Shown in pieces: positions 14,170 through 27,000 of a DNA stretch of 64,000 nucleotides. The stretch is from the NCBI RefSeq assembly GCF_000699445.3, contig NC_067195.1, positions 19,167,287-19,231,286 of the forward strand, in the 5' to 3' direction. The position numbers and the translations under genes were made by a program. Within the stretch, counting starts at the first letter, position 1; each line of letters opens with the position of its first letter. Under the pieces are notes generated by a model. That model was not told where the DNA came from. It saw only the letters and a list, made by a program, of their open reading frames with translations, and did not search any database. Source of the stretch: Schistosoma haematobium (lineage: Eukaryota; Platyhelminthes; Trematoda; Strigeidida; Schistosomatidae).

Positions 14170-14410
14170 TCACCACCACGATCCTAGAGGCAAACATCGA
14201 AAGATTGCACATCAAAGAGCACTCATACAGATGCTCCAACACTTTTTATCACTAGGAGTTCCCTCTATATGGGATATTCTTCATCCGAAGTGACCACAGC
14301 TTTCTTAATGGATTACCATGAGAAGAGACTTAACAAACACGTACTCGAAAATGGATTACCATTTCCATCGTAAGCCAGCTGTGCCTGATTTACGTTTCTT
14401 AGATTATCGC
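14170..14410. repeat. Dispersed repeat, also present at 22490-22645
   Basis: The segment with GAAGAGACTTAACAAACACG, a following GGATTACCATTTCC and GCTGTGCCTGAT matches 22565-22640 (GAAGAGACTTGACAAATACG, GGATTGCCACCTCC, GCTGTACCTGAT) in order and strand. No protein recognised; possibly an untranslated part of a LINE, since both copies sit upstream of CR1-like LINE sequences. Confidence 0.45.
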
Positions 14411-15065
14411 GAATACGTTACCGCACATTCAGTAACTACTTTCTATCTCCCTTACTATAATCTCCGCTCTTATTCCATCTTCTAGCACATTACCAGTTAA
14501 ACTATTTATTCATTATTGTCATTATCATTTTATCATTTCCACATTTCGACCAACTAAACTTCTAACTGTTAATGTGATAAGTACCCTATTGAACTGAAAC
14601 GAACGCACTCACTCGACTACAAGACATATAAATCCATAAATAATTATCACATTGACTACAATTAATGCATTCGAGTTACTAGACTACCGCCTAATGGAAA
14701 TCAACAAATACCTGACAAAGACTAAGTTAGACTGCACGTATTTCCTGTGAAACTGCTTTTTGTGTACGTATTGCCTCTGTTCGTTCAAATATTTCTGCCA
14801 TCGTTACTAAAGAGGATATGTCATTAAATTTGTGGAATCGAGTACAATGTCTTTTAAGACGTTTTCGTGTACCGACCGGTATATGGAGATCTTTAGAGAA
14901 CGTAGATCTCCAGTATACTAAAGGTGAGATTTTGTTGATGATACTTCTGATGTTGAGATAAAATATATTGGTTAGTGTATCGATATTGTTTGCAGTAAAG
15001 AAACTTCCCGAACTAGTGCTTCATATGTACTTGTGGAAGTTATTCCAGTCAACCTTGTGATACAT

Positions 15066-16219
15066 GCCTAGTAGACTACCTGATTGATATAACTCTGAAA
15101 CGAGACAACGGACTCCTTGTATCAGTCCTATTCTTAGACTTTAGGAAAGACTTTGATAACGCCCCACATATAAAGCTTCTCGTCAAACCAAAGTCCTTCG
15201 GAATCAACAACCTAATATACTCGTGATTTGCTTCCTTCCTAACAGAACGCAAACAGATGTTCAGGTACAATGACTGTCTCTCATCACCTAGGCCAATAAC
15301 CAATGGAGTCATCTAGGGAAGCGTATTAGGTACACTCTTGTTTCTTATGTATATCAACGATATATGTGACATCATGAAATTTAGGAAACCATATTTATAA
15401 TCTGGTGATCTTAAAATAGTACACAGCTATAAGCCTGAGACTCTCAGTGAAAGTGTATCCCTCATCCGAAATGACCTCAATAACTTAATTATCTAGGGTG
15501 AAAAATGGAAATTACCTTTCAACCTCAACAAGAGCGGGATCATTCACTTTGGAAAGCATCCCTATCAACTGCAACTTCACTTAAATAAAAGTAGAGTCCA
15601 GACATTCGAACATGCCTCCTCTGTTATTCCTAGATGTAGACGGTAAATTGGCTTCATAATGAGGACTTTCTTCACAATGGAGGCTGAGCTTACTCTCTAC
15701 AAAATATGTGTACGACCTTCTCTTGAATACTGCTATTTTATCTTCCCTAATAGGAATACCACAGACAAGATAAGAATAGAAGACATTCAAAGACGCTCCA
15801 CACCTTGACTACTAGGAAGTAACTCCAATCTCGATTACACATATAGATGTAAGCATCTCTCTTTAGAACCTTTATGGCACCGTAAGCTAAAGAACAATTT
15901 AATTTTTCTCTACAAAGCGATATATAGACTCTCATTTCTAACCTCCTGCCCAACTATGATCCATGACCCAGATTATAAACTGAGAAACAACGCATACACA
16001 CTACTTTCCGTAAAACACTATAAACAAACGCGTTTTAAGTTTTTTACAGTGCGGTATAGTTTATTGTGGAACAGGTTGCCAATACCTATCCGTAACTGTG
16101 ACACTTTTGCCAAGTTAAAAAGGCTAATAAGCCAGTTTCTAGACTCTAAAGAGCTTCAACTATTCCTTGAACTCCGGCCCACTAGTGGGACACCTTATTA
16201 TGGACCACCTAATATCTAA
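15066..16219 (+). mobile_element. CR1-like LINE reverse transcriptase relic
   Basis: With several in-frame stops the + strand reads LLVSVLFLDFRKDFDNAPH (motif A), SFLTERKQMFRYND, GSVLGTLLFLMYINDI (motif B region), and a thumb/C-terminal part ending RYSLLWNRLPIPIRNC and FAKLKRLISQFL. This is the order of CR1/Jockey-superfamily reverse transcriptases; schistosome SR1 is CR1-like. The FADD catalytic box is lost (SGDLK). It lacks the N-terminal endonuclease here and is 3' truncated in the usual LINE sense. The open frame 15956-16219 is its C-terminus. Confidence 0.85.
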
Positions 16220-17860
16220 ACGGAACAACAATATAACGAACCCCATCGTCATTAACATGAATATAACTAAATTACAGAACATATGGTTTATCCTCTCATG
16301 GCATTATGCTCCTAACCCTCACTTTCAGTTCCCAAATCTCTCTAACAGTTTAAGACACATCATTGTTCGCTAGTGTCATTTCCTTTTTTCTATCGCAAGT
16401 AGACAGATAACTCACTAATCTTGTGGATGCTGATCTACCAAGGGCGATCATACGGAGCTCAAAATGTCCTAAAGTCTTGTGAGTTGCTCAGTGTTTCATT
16501 TTTCTTACCCTGAAAATTTCATAATTTTATACGCCTTCATATCCTTTGATTTGCTGTTAATACTTACCATCTTTAAACCACATATAATCTAACCCGTTTT
16601 TCTCCTTTCACCATTAGTTATCTTTATAGCAGTGTAATATACTAAATGAACGTCTTACCCATAATACAAATGCTTTGACCATCTGATTTGCTTGTAACAT
16701 GGAACTAGTAGAGATAGTGTATTCCAACTATGGACTTTGATTAAAGCAAGATTCATACTTACCACAAACGTAAGAGAGCCTAACATCACAAAAGGAGGGT
16801 GGGTGTTGTTACTGACCAGCAAACATGATGGGGGGGAGACAACTTCAATCCACCCATGTCTGTAGGGCAGAACATTTTGTTTAATTACGGCTCCTTATGG
16901 TCTAGTGGAATGTCACGAACTAGTTGTATTGATGCTGATTCATTATGCAAAGTGCCTCATCAAATCGTGTTTAGAACGTTGGATTGGTTTCACTTCCTAC
17001 CAAGTAATCCTATTACAAGCAAAATACACAATTCTCTAAAAACGAAGCCTATTCAAGACCCTATGAAATCTAAAGAAGGGCTCAAATAGCTTCGACTAAA
17101 AAGGAGACAGTTATTCGTGTATCATAATACTGTTTTTAGCACTATATTTTATAACTACACATAATCCCATACTCTCAGCTTCTTTCTGAACCACCTCTAT
17201 TTGTCAGTTGTTTATCCACTCATGACTTGTTTACACTTATTTTGTTTAACCTATTAGAATGCTCGTGCTTAATGAATACTTTAATAAACAATTGAGTAGA
17301 CTAAGTAGTCATACCTTAGCTACTCCTTCATGAACATTGTCTGCTCTACTTCTCGTCGTTCCTTTTACTTGCACCCTTTTTCAGCCCCCTTGAGATACGC
17401 CACTGAAAACAAATATGGAAATGTGACTTCGTCCTGCACCATCATTAAAGTCTCAGATATTCTAGAGGGATATAAGGTTGTAATCTCTAGAAGCCCCCAA
17501 CTTCAAGTGAATCTATTCTCGACCATCATTTGCACGTCGCAACGCAACTTTCATAAAGCGCGCCAACTGTGATACTAATTAAAACCATCTAAATTCATAT
17601 CTTGCAGAATATTAACCCAGCTAAGTAACTTACTACAGTGAAAATTGAGTCATTTGTAACAATTTGATCTTGCCTGTAAACTGACATGCCACATGTAACA
17701 AACTGTTATTTGAGAATAAATTATTACTATTTTAAAAAATAAGGAAGTGAATGAATGACTGAGCTCTATTGTCTTGACATATACTTAATTGTTCGAGGTC
17801 AACTCTTAACCAATCAATCTAAGCTGTTATGAACTCAGTGTACAGAGACAACACACAAAT
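16220..17860. other. Probable LINE 3' UTR, then unassigned intergenic DNA
   Basis: Frames at 16856-17089 and 17330-17572 have no motif I recognise. A segment at about 17667-17715 (GATCTTGCCTGTAAACTGACA...) resembles 19040-19090, so unclassified repeats are present. Confidence 0.35.
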
Positions 17861-17866
17861 CTATCT

Positions 17867-18268
17867 TGTTAGAACTTGTGAACTTGTTTGCCCTGTTTAT
17901 TGTATAACGCAACGATACCGCCAGTCAGAGAGCAGTGACTAATCGATCTAACCAGTGACGCATAAAACACATGAGAGCAGCCTAGAGTCCTGATTGGTCT
18001 CGCTCCCTGTCTAGCCCAGTCAGTTAAGTCAGGAACACCAACCTCAGCCTCGGCAATATGAATCATTTATTTCAAACATACTGGGTTTATATAACAATCA
18101 AACAGGCCACGACGTACCATAAAATAGAAAATAACATTTGTACAAGATTTGGTCAAATGTGGCTGTGAATGTGGGAGGTAGTGATTAACAGACAAGGAAT
18201 AATTCAAGAATGGTAAATCGTATAATAATAATTCATAGGTCAAAATAAAACTCATAATAACAGGGACA
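17867..18268 (-). mobile_element. LTR copy C
   Basis: On the minus strand it begins TGTCCCTGTTATTATGAG, has TATATAAACCCAG near 18090, AATAAATGATTCAT about 20 bp on (R region and poly-A signal), and ends GTTCTAACA, giving TG...CA ends over 402 bp. It shares long stretches with copy D, including the CCTCCCACATTCACAGCCAC segment and GAGCAGCCTAGAG-type sequence. I recognise this as a gypsy-type schistosome LTR, possibly Boudicca-like, but cannot confirm the name. No 5-bp target duplication is visible. Confidence 0.75.
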
Positions 18269-20645
18269 TCCATATGAACAGTTTACTTAGGTGGCAATTA
18301 CACGATAAAAATATACTTGTAAAATGTGATCGATAAACGAACCCACAAACAGTAAAGTGAAACACACACCACTACACTAACTTTTCTTGACCTTGTATGA
18401 CTGTGTCTTATTTATTCACCAATCACAATTCGATGTTCATTATAAAACAATATTTGCCTTTTTCACTCATTTTTCCTACTCTCTAGCTACGGTTCAGTAC
18501 GTTATTTATGTCTCTATTTTTTCCCTGTGTTTATAGTCTGTACTTTTGTTTTGTACACTAACAGTGTTAATTTACGTTTTAGAAACAGATGAAGTTTATC
18601 GAGCCAAATTGCTTACTTGTTCTGACTTTGGCTGAACCAAGACTCTGTATTCGACAATCTAGGGACTAGCTTAGAACTGAACCTGTAGGGAACTGCTTCC
18701 TACAATACTCATAGTATTGGTCCATAAGTGGATCCTAAAAATTACCATTCACTATTCTTATCGGGATATAACATATCTATTAAATTGTTAGTATATCTGT
18801 ATGGTTACTCTATCACACATTTTCATTGACCTTATTTGTTCAGCAACCATACCTTGATAAATTCTTGTCTGTAAACTCATTTTGTAAATTATCGATCATG
18901 CCGTCTATACCAGGGATGTATTATTAGTATGTTTTATGTACGCAAATTTACCACTCTGCTTCTATGATCAGTCTGTCTTATAACATATCAACCATGCCGA
19001 ATAACATAAAACAGTGAGTCCAGTAATATTTGAAACATAAAGATCTTACCTGTAAACTGTTATGCCTCGTGCCATATATTGTTATTTAAAACACATATTT
19101 ATGAACAAAGAATATTCCTTCAAATAACTTTTCTTCAGTTTCTACAATTTTATATTAAAATTAATAATTCAAAAAATGAACAAGTTTAAGGCAATGTACA
19201 TCATATAAAATTATACCACATTAACTAAGGATTGTTTGTGATATCAAATCAAGTCAAATCATTGATATTGTGATGACCAGTATAAAGTGTTAACCTGGAT
19301 AAATGTATACGTTAAAAAATTGTATGATAAATGATCAGAATAAATATGGTTAAGATAGACGGAGAGAGATAATAATGTAGCCACAAATCAGAAATCACGT
19401 AATGTGAAGAATAATATGAATTAATGAAGAAGGAGGATTCTGAATAAATACTTCAAAAACGTTGACAGATGTTCTAACAATTGGATTACTAGTTTGGATA
19501 TATAATTATAGAACGTGAAGAGAGATTATTGAAAAGAATATTCTTCGTCGATATATCTGTGTTCTAATATAATGAGAGTTTTTCAGCGATATTGTTATAT
19601 GAGAACAAATTATTATGATTACTTAAAACTTTCACCGCATCATTTTAAACATTACTACGTGAACGCATAATCTACCATCAAGTCATACTATGTTAATGGC
19701 TTCGAATTCTTGCTGCACAACATATATTTCAGTTTATTCTCACTCTAATTCACAAGCATACTCACTAAATTGTTTACATACATTTCATTCTCCTCTCCCC
19801 TTTTTTCTTTAAAATGAATTTGGTATTATTTTAAATACTACAGAAATTGTTTGAATATGGCGAGTGCCATGTAAACACTGTTGGAACCTGTGTATATTTG
19901 CATCTCTAAAGAAACCCAAAATGGCCTCCTCACGAAACTTGCGTATCAATCAACTGTTTGAGGGCAGTGATAAAAGAAACACTATAATTTTTGAAACAAT
20001 GACCGAACTTGAACTTGAAATCGAGTTTTAGTGATAATCTTGACAAGACAGTTGCATTAAGGGGACCTTTGAGTAGCAGTAATAGTTTTCTCAAACTATG
20101 TTTGACCATATGAGTGAAAACTGACGGGTCGCAAACTAGTTAAGAAACTACTGGATAGCAAGAGTCAGACCTACCATGTCTCACGAGCACGGTTATAATT
20201 AGACAATACGGACTGAGCAGTAGTAATCCTGACGAAAAAGATTTTCGTGAAAAACATAAACAGTAGTGACGAGTACAACAGCTTGTGCATTCTTGTTTCA
20301 TGGCACTCAAAGCTTAGTAGTACACTTAGATAGCGAAATTCCCCTTACCTAGTGTTAGAAAAGATAAGGAGCCGATTGAACATGCCGTACATTTAGTGAG
20401 GGTTGAGCATTACCTATGATGACCTGAAAGGTCAGTCAATTGTTACCACTTCGATGTTTTGAGATTAAACTACCATTATTCATATTAAGAGGCTAAAAAC
20501 CAAGTTATTTGGGCCCTGAGGACTGTGTTTCCCTGAAACACCATCCACAAAAATTTGAAAAAGACATGACCATGAAGCTGTTTTGATGAGCAGAGCTAGA
20601 AAGGGCTCATATAGGACAATAATTCGGCGAAGGACACCGATTCGG
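18269..20645. other. Unassigned DNA, partly shared with the flank of LTR copy D
   Basis: 18708-18775 (AGTATTGGTCCATAAGTGGA...) repeats at about 47241-47305 beside LTR copy D, so some of this may be internal retrotransposon sequence. 19900-20640 is less AT-rich and gives no recognisable protein. Confidence 0.35.
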
Positions 20646-20646
20646 A

Positions 20647-20671
20647 ATATATATATATATATATATATATA
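20647..20671. repeat. (TA)n microsatellite
   Basis: A pure AT run of about 25 bp. Confidence 0.9.
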
Positions 20672-20762
20672 CAGGAAAGAATCAATGGAGTGGCAACTTC
20701 TAGAACTAATTTATTAGTTATTGTTTTATTGATTTTTTTATAGTTAGTAAGTAACTAGATTA

Positions 20763-21080
20763 TGATATATTTATACATATGTATAAGCCTTTTAATTTGA
20801 CCTTCCAATTAACCAATTAATCAAGGTTGTATGACTTGCTGTTCTTAATATGTTGACTCTTTATTATTCAAAGTCTCTACTACTATAAGCCACTTTTTGG
20901 TTTGACCATATTTAGTCGTAATTTTCATTTTAAGTTTTGATCTGATCTGGTATGCTTGTATATGAAGTGCGTCTGGTCAAAATACAACATTCTTTGAGGC
21001 TGATCGTTCGTTTTGAACTCAAGAGCTGATCAGAGAAGTTATAGAGTCATGAACCGATAAGGACTTGGAATTTTAATCAA
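20763..21080 (+). mobile_element. LTR copy E, heavily diverged
   Basis: GTAACTAGATTATGATATATTTATA..., CTGTTCTTAATATG, CCACTTTTTGG and the later GAACTCAAG...CCGATAAGGAC occur in the same order as in copy B (ATAACTAGATTATGTATATC, CTGTTCTTAAGCTATG, TCACTTTTTGG, GGACTTAAG...CCAATAAGGAC). The TATA box and poly-A signal are eroded. The 3' limit is uncertain. Confidence 0.5.
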
Positions 21081-21439
21081 GGTTCCTGGCACTGACTGAC
21101 TATGTAATTAGTGAATTTAAATTTACTTAATCATATCAATCGGGGTTCTGACTGATAATTTTTCACATGATATTTGACAGCATCCATAAGCCATAGAAAA
21201 TGACCTCCCCGAAACCACAATTGTTTCACAAAGATTCCCGACGTGTCTAACGGGGGCTAACTGTTTCTACCTGCCAAATTATCACTCTCGATAAGGTGGA
21301 CATGCTTCCCCATCAAGGCACACCGAGCACATGTGAGGAGATTATGGTTCGAGGTAGTCGATAGGAAACCCTGGACCTAAGTTCCTTGCTATCTGGCACT
21401 CTTCAGAAAATTTTTATCTTGAGGGAACTGATACTCGCT

Positions 21440-21505
21440 CATGGATTCGATCCCGTGTCACCTGACTCCACAGTAAGAGCTGTTACCACTGAGCTATCAG
21501 GCCGC
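21440..21505 (-). repeat. tRNA-derived SINE head
   Basis: The minus strand reads CCTGATAGCTCAGTGGTAAC (box A) followed about 40 bp later by GGGATCGAATCC (box B). This is an internal pol III promoter. No cloverleaf acceptor stem is closed, so it is a SINE rather than a tRNA gene. Confidence 0.6.
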
Positions 21506-22470
21506 GATCTCGAGTTACCTAGACCAATGGTCACATTGCAACTTGATGGACAGAATTCGACTTGCACTATGAAGGACCTGACATATGACATTGATCACTG
21601 CTCAGTGATCAATCAATTGTAAGGACATATATAAAGGTTCGTGTTTGTATCAACATTCTTCTGTGCACCGCCCCCTCCCCTCTTTCAGCATCATTGAGAT
21701 GCCATGGTGCTTTGGACCTCTCTGTTTGGCTTTTCATCTTGTGCCAGGCATGTGCCTAAATGGGACCATGATTGGACTGCACGTTGTAAATAAGATCACA
21801 ACCAGCGTTTCATAATTAGTAGACAAACTCGTTCAATATGCAACTAGAGTATCTTTGAGTCTTTTAACTGGCTATTATGTCACATTATAAGTGACTGTCA
21901 AAGCTGTGGTCGTATCTCTCTGAATTTTAAGAAAACACTACAGAATTGTGTGCGAGGTTCTAAGTTACTTCCTGTTGAAAATTCATCATACGATTCTGGA
22001 AACCATCGATTATACTGTTGAGTATATTACAGAGGGGCAGTTTCTTTGCTTTAAGATTGCAGTTAACAATGCAAGAATAACAGAGTGTTCTACGTCCACC
22101 TGAATATATTCTCTGTTACTTTCGATTCACTAGCTTATTGCTTGGCAACCTCACGGATTCTGGATAGTGAAAACTGGATTTGATACAAATTCCAGAATAT
22201 GTATTCACTCTCTAGTTAGGTTTGTTAGATTCCTCAGATATCAAACAATATTTATTTTCGAGGGTTCCTCTTTAACACTTATATAGTGCGATGCGCTCCG
22301 TTAAATAATTTCAAATTATTTCACAAGTGAACAGTCTATTCATACTTTTAATTTGCCCAGTTCATTTTATGAGACCTAATTGGAGACTGCACTAGCTCAC
22401 GTAGGTACTTTAATCCGCCTCTCTACTAACATAACACAAAAATACTGGACGTTAAACAAAGAGTTCAATA
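21506..22470. other. Intergenic DNA without recognised features
   Basis: A CCGCCCCCTCCCC tract lies at 21669-21681. No gene supported. Confidence 0.4.
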
Positions 22471-22489
22471 TCAAGGAGTGAAAATCCAG

Positions 22490-22645
22490 GTACATTACGA
22501 GTCGCTCTTATTTAGAGTACTCTCCCGTCCTCAGCAACCACAGCCTCCTAAAAGGATAGCTTCAGGAAGAGACTTGACAAATACGTATTCATCTATGGAT
22601 TGCCACCTCCCAATTAGACTAGCTGTACCTGATGGATATCTCGTG
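22490..22645. repeat. Dispersed repeat, second copy of 14170-14410
   Basis: Same ordered matches as described for the first copy. It precedes the CR1-like LINE at 23280. Confidence 0.45.
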
Positions 22646-23279
22646 ACTAACCTACCATTATCATTATCACATAGCATTGGCTTGTTCCTACCTCTGTTCC
22701 TATCATTCATTCATACCTATCACATTTGCGATTCTGTCTGTTCAAACCATTAGAGTTACCAGTCAATTGGTTAATTAATTCACTTCTTTTGACTACCATA
22801 TATTCTTCACTCAAAAATAATAAGTTTTTATTTATCATTTTTGAAGTGCGATCAACCAACCTCTCACCTAATGGTGTGATAGCAGACAACCTGAAAAGCC
22901 CTACTGCGTCGTGAGTAACACAGTCACACAGACTACATGAGTTACAAACCAACAAACGTCTTACAAACTGACTAGAAATAATTAAGTGCATAGGCTAGAC
23001 TACCAAAACATCTAGCAGTACATAAATAACAATAAGCTTGCCAAAACGTTCATTCATTTAATACAAGCTCATTAAATAAATAATAAACTTCAAAGTCCAA
23101 GGTGGATAATTACTAAATAAACACATTTTTCACAGCAGGGGATCAAAGTGCGATAAGTGTCGTGGGTTAAACTATCTGTTTCTGGTTTCCATCTTAAGAT
23201 CGTCGTATTTTGCGGCTTGTGTTACTGCTGACTGTTGTCTAACGCATACGTTAATAAGCGTAAACGCACTGTATGAGGC

Positions 23280-26200
23280 GGCTTGATTGGTTATCAAGCT
23301 TTTCCTTTTATACTCTTGGAAACGCGTACTTTACGGGTAAACATAGACGCGCAGTGCAAAAAGAAGAATGTCCTCGACAACTCTGGTATCAACAGAACAT
23401 GTATCAACACAAGCGGGGACATGATAAAGCATAGCACCATCATAACATCGACGGTACTAGATTGGCCCAGAAAACTTGGGTCTCCCAGCACAGGATCCCT
23501 GAATGCAATGGCGATCCCCAAAAACTCTGTGGGCGACTTGATCTCCGTCAACAAATTTAAAAACGACCGGGCAGCACATTCTAGGTGTTGAATTAAAATC
23601 AACTTGTGGTTTCGCTGTACAGACTACCACTTAGACTGTCCAACCAGTCAGCAAAGAACACAGGAATGTTAAACGCACTTCAACCACCAAACAACAAGTT
23701 CCTCAACTTAAGGGTAACCAAAAACCCGAGAAAATGACCGCGGTTCCCGATGATTCTCTAATAATTATGGACTTTTAGGACAACTGTGACCTCCCCTTAG
23801 TTTGCAGGACAAAAATTATAGAATGCTCTGAGAAGAGTTTAACGGGAAGCTCGAATTTCTCTATATAGAGCTTTTGACAGTCACGTCTCACTCAGAGAAA
23901 AAACTCCAAGCATAAAAATAACCCAGGACTGTTTCTTTAAACGCTCACTAACGCTATCAACGTAGAGGATGACTTACCGGCTAGTCAATTGCTGAAATCA
24001 GCTCGGAATGTAAGAACATTGCCTGGTACACCGCATTCTAAGCTCAATCTCACCAGGAACATTTCTATGAAATCGCGCAAGACGTTTTTCCGAGGAAGAA
24101 ATATGATTGTGCAAGGTTTGCTAGAAAACACGAACCCTTAGAACACAAACTTTTGATGTTCGAAAATGGAAATTAATCAGGCAGTCTATGAAGCTCAGAG
24201 ACATATTTACTCAACAACTAGTGAAACCAATTGAGAAGGATGAGGATTGTAGACCCCGGCTAATGAAGATAAACTCCCAATCCCCTCGTACGGCGGCCGA
24301 AACTCTCGAAGCATGTCCTGCCAACAGACGACGGTTGTCATCCATATGATGACAGAATCAAGCGCGAAAGCAACTTGGAGCTGAGTGTTATAATTGTGGA
24401 CTGCTAAGATCATGAAGAACCGTAGAGAAAACAAGGGCTATCAACTCGGAAAACCCTGTGTAGGTAGGTCACCTTTCCATTAACACAAGACCCATACAGA
24501 TCAACAGGATGAGGAAACTCACGCGCTTCAAATTGAAAGGATAAACTGCCTATACATGAAGGACGAACGAATTGGATGAGCTGCGTGAACTCAGTAATGC
24601 TAATAATGCTCATCTGATAGGAATATCTGAAACATGGATATCTTCTCAATTTACGGACCAGAAGCTAGCAATACTCAAGATGTCTTTATTCTGCAACGAT
24701 AGGAAAACAGCATTGAGGGCGGATTAACTTTATACTTGCGATCTTGCCTAGAAGTATATCAAGTGCACAACCAAGAGTGTGTCAGTCTTGATGAGTCCGC
24801 ATGATGTTCAGTAAGATTGTCTACCACCTTGAGGCGTCTAGTTGGAATCATCCACAGGAAGCCCACTGCTGAAATTGAATACGATAATCGTATGCTGGAA
24901 GACTTATCCCGCTATACTCGTTTCGGATTCACTCATATCCTGATTCTAGGGGGCTTCAAACTTCCTAAATTCAATTTTGTGAAACATGCGTACATTTGAA
25001 ATGGGAACTCTACTGAAGCTCGGTTCTTCAACCTCATTAAAGATCTGGGATTATTCGAAATTGTCAAGTCGATAACTCGGAGAAACAGTCAGACGCCATC
25101 GCGCTTAGACTGAGTATTTACAAACGAGAAATTCATAATGTACAACCTTTTAATTTTGGCTCCATTATGGAAAAACGATCACGCCGTCATAGCTTTCAGT
25201 TTTATCAACGAACCTTAGCTAAGACATCCCACCAACAACAGCCGCTGTAGTTTCAAACAGTTAAATATGTTGACTTCACACGACAGTCTACAGCAGGTGG
25301 ACTGGGAAGTTCAGCCTCAACTTGATGTGGATGCTCATTGGGACTTCTTACTACACACGATCTTATGTGCTGCAAGGCAGTCTGTTCCTCTAATGGTCCC
25401 CAAAATCTACAAACAACCTACGGTCATCAAGAGCCGCACTCTTCGTTTGCTAAGCCGTAAAATGCACTGCTGGGCCGAATACAAACGAACTGGTAAAAAT
25501 GGCACACACAGGCAATACAAACAATAAGGAACATATGCACAATGGCGATAAGAGAAGACAGGCCTTAGTACCAGATAAAGCCTATCGACAAATTTTTCTC
25601 CAATCCGGAAGACTTTTTCCATCATGCAGCTTCTGTTTGATAAGCCGAGGCTGGAGTTTCTAAATGCTAGGTCCTAATGGCCCGACTAATAACGACGGTG
25701 ACGCCGCTTACCTCTTGGCTGAACAATACTCCCAGACATTTCAACTGACCCATACTAACTATATTGATGAAAGCTTCATCCGCAATTGCACAGGACTTTC
25801 CGGAGTTAACCTGAGCGCTGACTTGGTGTACCAGAAAATGCAGCACCCAAAAAAGGACATTTCTCCTGGACACGATATGGTTCGTACTGATGTACTGAGA
25901 GAAGCATCCTTGATCCTGGCAACACCACTTGGAGTGGTGTTTTTACACTCGCTAAGCCGAGACACATTACAGGAAATTTGGAAGATCAATCACATCACAA
26001 AAAACTTTAGTGGAGGTCGATGCGGCGAACCTCCGAGCTATCGACCGGTAGCACTTCTCTCTATACCATCAAAAATTATGGAGTCCCTGATATGTGATGG
26101 CATGCAAGATTACTTATTATTCATAACCTTCATTTCACCCCAACAGAACGGCTTCAGAACAACTCACTCTTGTTTAACCAACCTGCTGTCTGTGGTGGAC

Positions 26201-27000
26201 AGATGGTCAACCACTCTTGGTCACGAGGAGAAGGCTGATGTTACTTACCTTAGCTTCTCAAAAGTTTGTGATAGATCCAGTCTTAGGTGTCTTATCAATA
26301 AGCTTAAACGATTAGGTATCAACTCACTTTCAATTGATTGGCTCACTTCTTATCCGAAAAATTGACATTTTAATGTTACGGTTAACTTCACTTTCTTTCA
26401 GGCTAAGGAATGTCCTAATGGGATCCTCCAGGGTCAAGTATTAGGACCTCTTCTTGTGTGATTTATGTGGACGATCTTCCACAGCAGGTATCGTCAAAAT
26501 TTTTTACTTTTTGCTGATGTGAAACTCTGGAGGAAATTACGTAACCAAGAGTATAAAGTGGTACTGTACCTTTACCCATTAGAGCACTGGCATCTTAGAG
26601 GTGACCTTCTAATGACTAACAGAGTCCTAAAAACTTCTATACATCCCCTCAAACACCTAATTAAACGTAATCCCAACACAAAACTTAGGAGTAACACGCA
26701 GGAAGTAGAGACACAACACAACAGAGCCGACTGTAGGTACATCTTATACTCTTTAAGAGTAGTCAAATGATGGGGTTCGCTACCAACTGAGCTGGTTCAA
26801 CCGACTACTCAGGAGTCCTTTAAGAAAAAGCTTGACATTTTCTTAAGGATTAAGAACAGTAACTTACTATGATTTACCAACTCTCTTCTTTTTCCTCCCT
26901 TGTCAATAATGTACCTAGGTTCATGCATGAAGGTATCGGTGATCCACCGCTACTAGATACTGAAGCCCGTTAGGCAAAAGCGTCTTATATTCCGTTCAGA
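23280..27000 (+). mobile_element. Nearly full-length but broken CR1-like LINE (SR1 type)
   Basis: Domains appear in the CR1 order. 23280-24190 is an ORF1-like stretch with no motif I can prove. 24580-25200 is an apurinic endonuclease-like domain (LIGISETWISSQF, GIIHRKP, RFGFTHILILGGF). 25260-26390 leads to the reverse transcriptase (SYRPVALLSIPSKIMESLI; NGFRTTHSCLTNLL; VTYLSFSKVCDRS; RLGINSLSIDWL). 26400-26530 carries GILQGQVLGPLLV and LLFADVKLW. 26740-26870 is the C-terminus (VVK*WGSLPTELVQ, SFKKKLDIFLR). Catalytic residues are gone: motif A Asp is Ser and FADD reads FADV. Stops and frameshifts occur throughout, so it is inactive. The 233-residue frame at 25664-26365 is only its best-preserved part. 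Confidence 0.85.

Noticed and set aside
15076..15312. Minus-strand 78-codon frame
   Set aside because: It is the shadow of the CR1-like reverse transcriptase on the + strand, which carries the recognisable motifs.
21440..21505. A tRNA gene
   Set aside because: Box A and box B are present but no acceptor stem or complete cloverleaf can be drawn. A tRNA-derived SINE explains it.
25664..26365. 233-codon frame as a host gene
   Set aside because: It is the reverse transcriptase part of a broken LINE; motifs continue in other frames on both sides.
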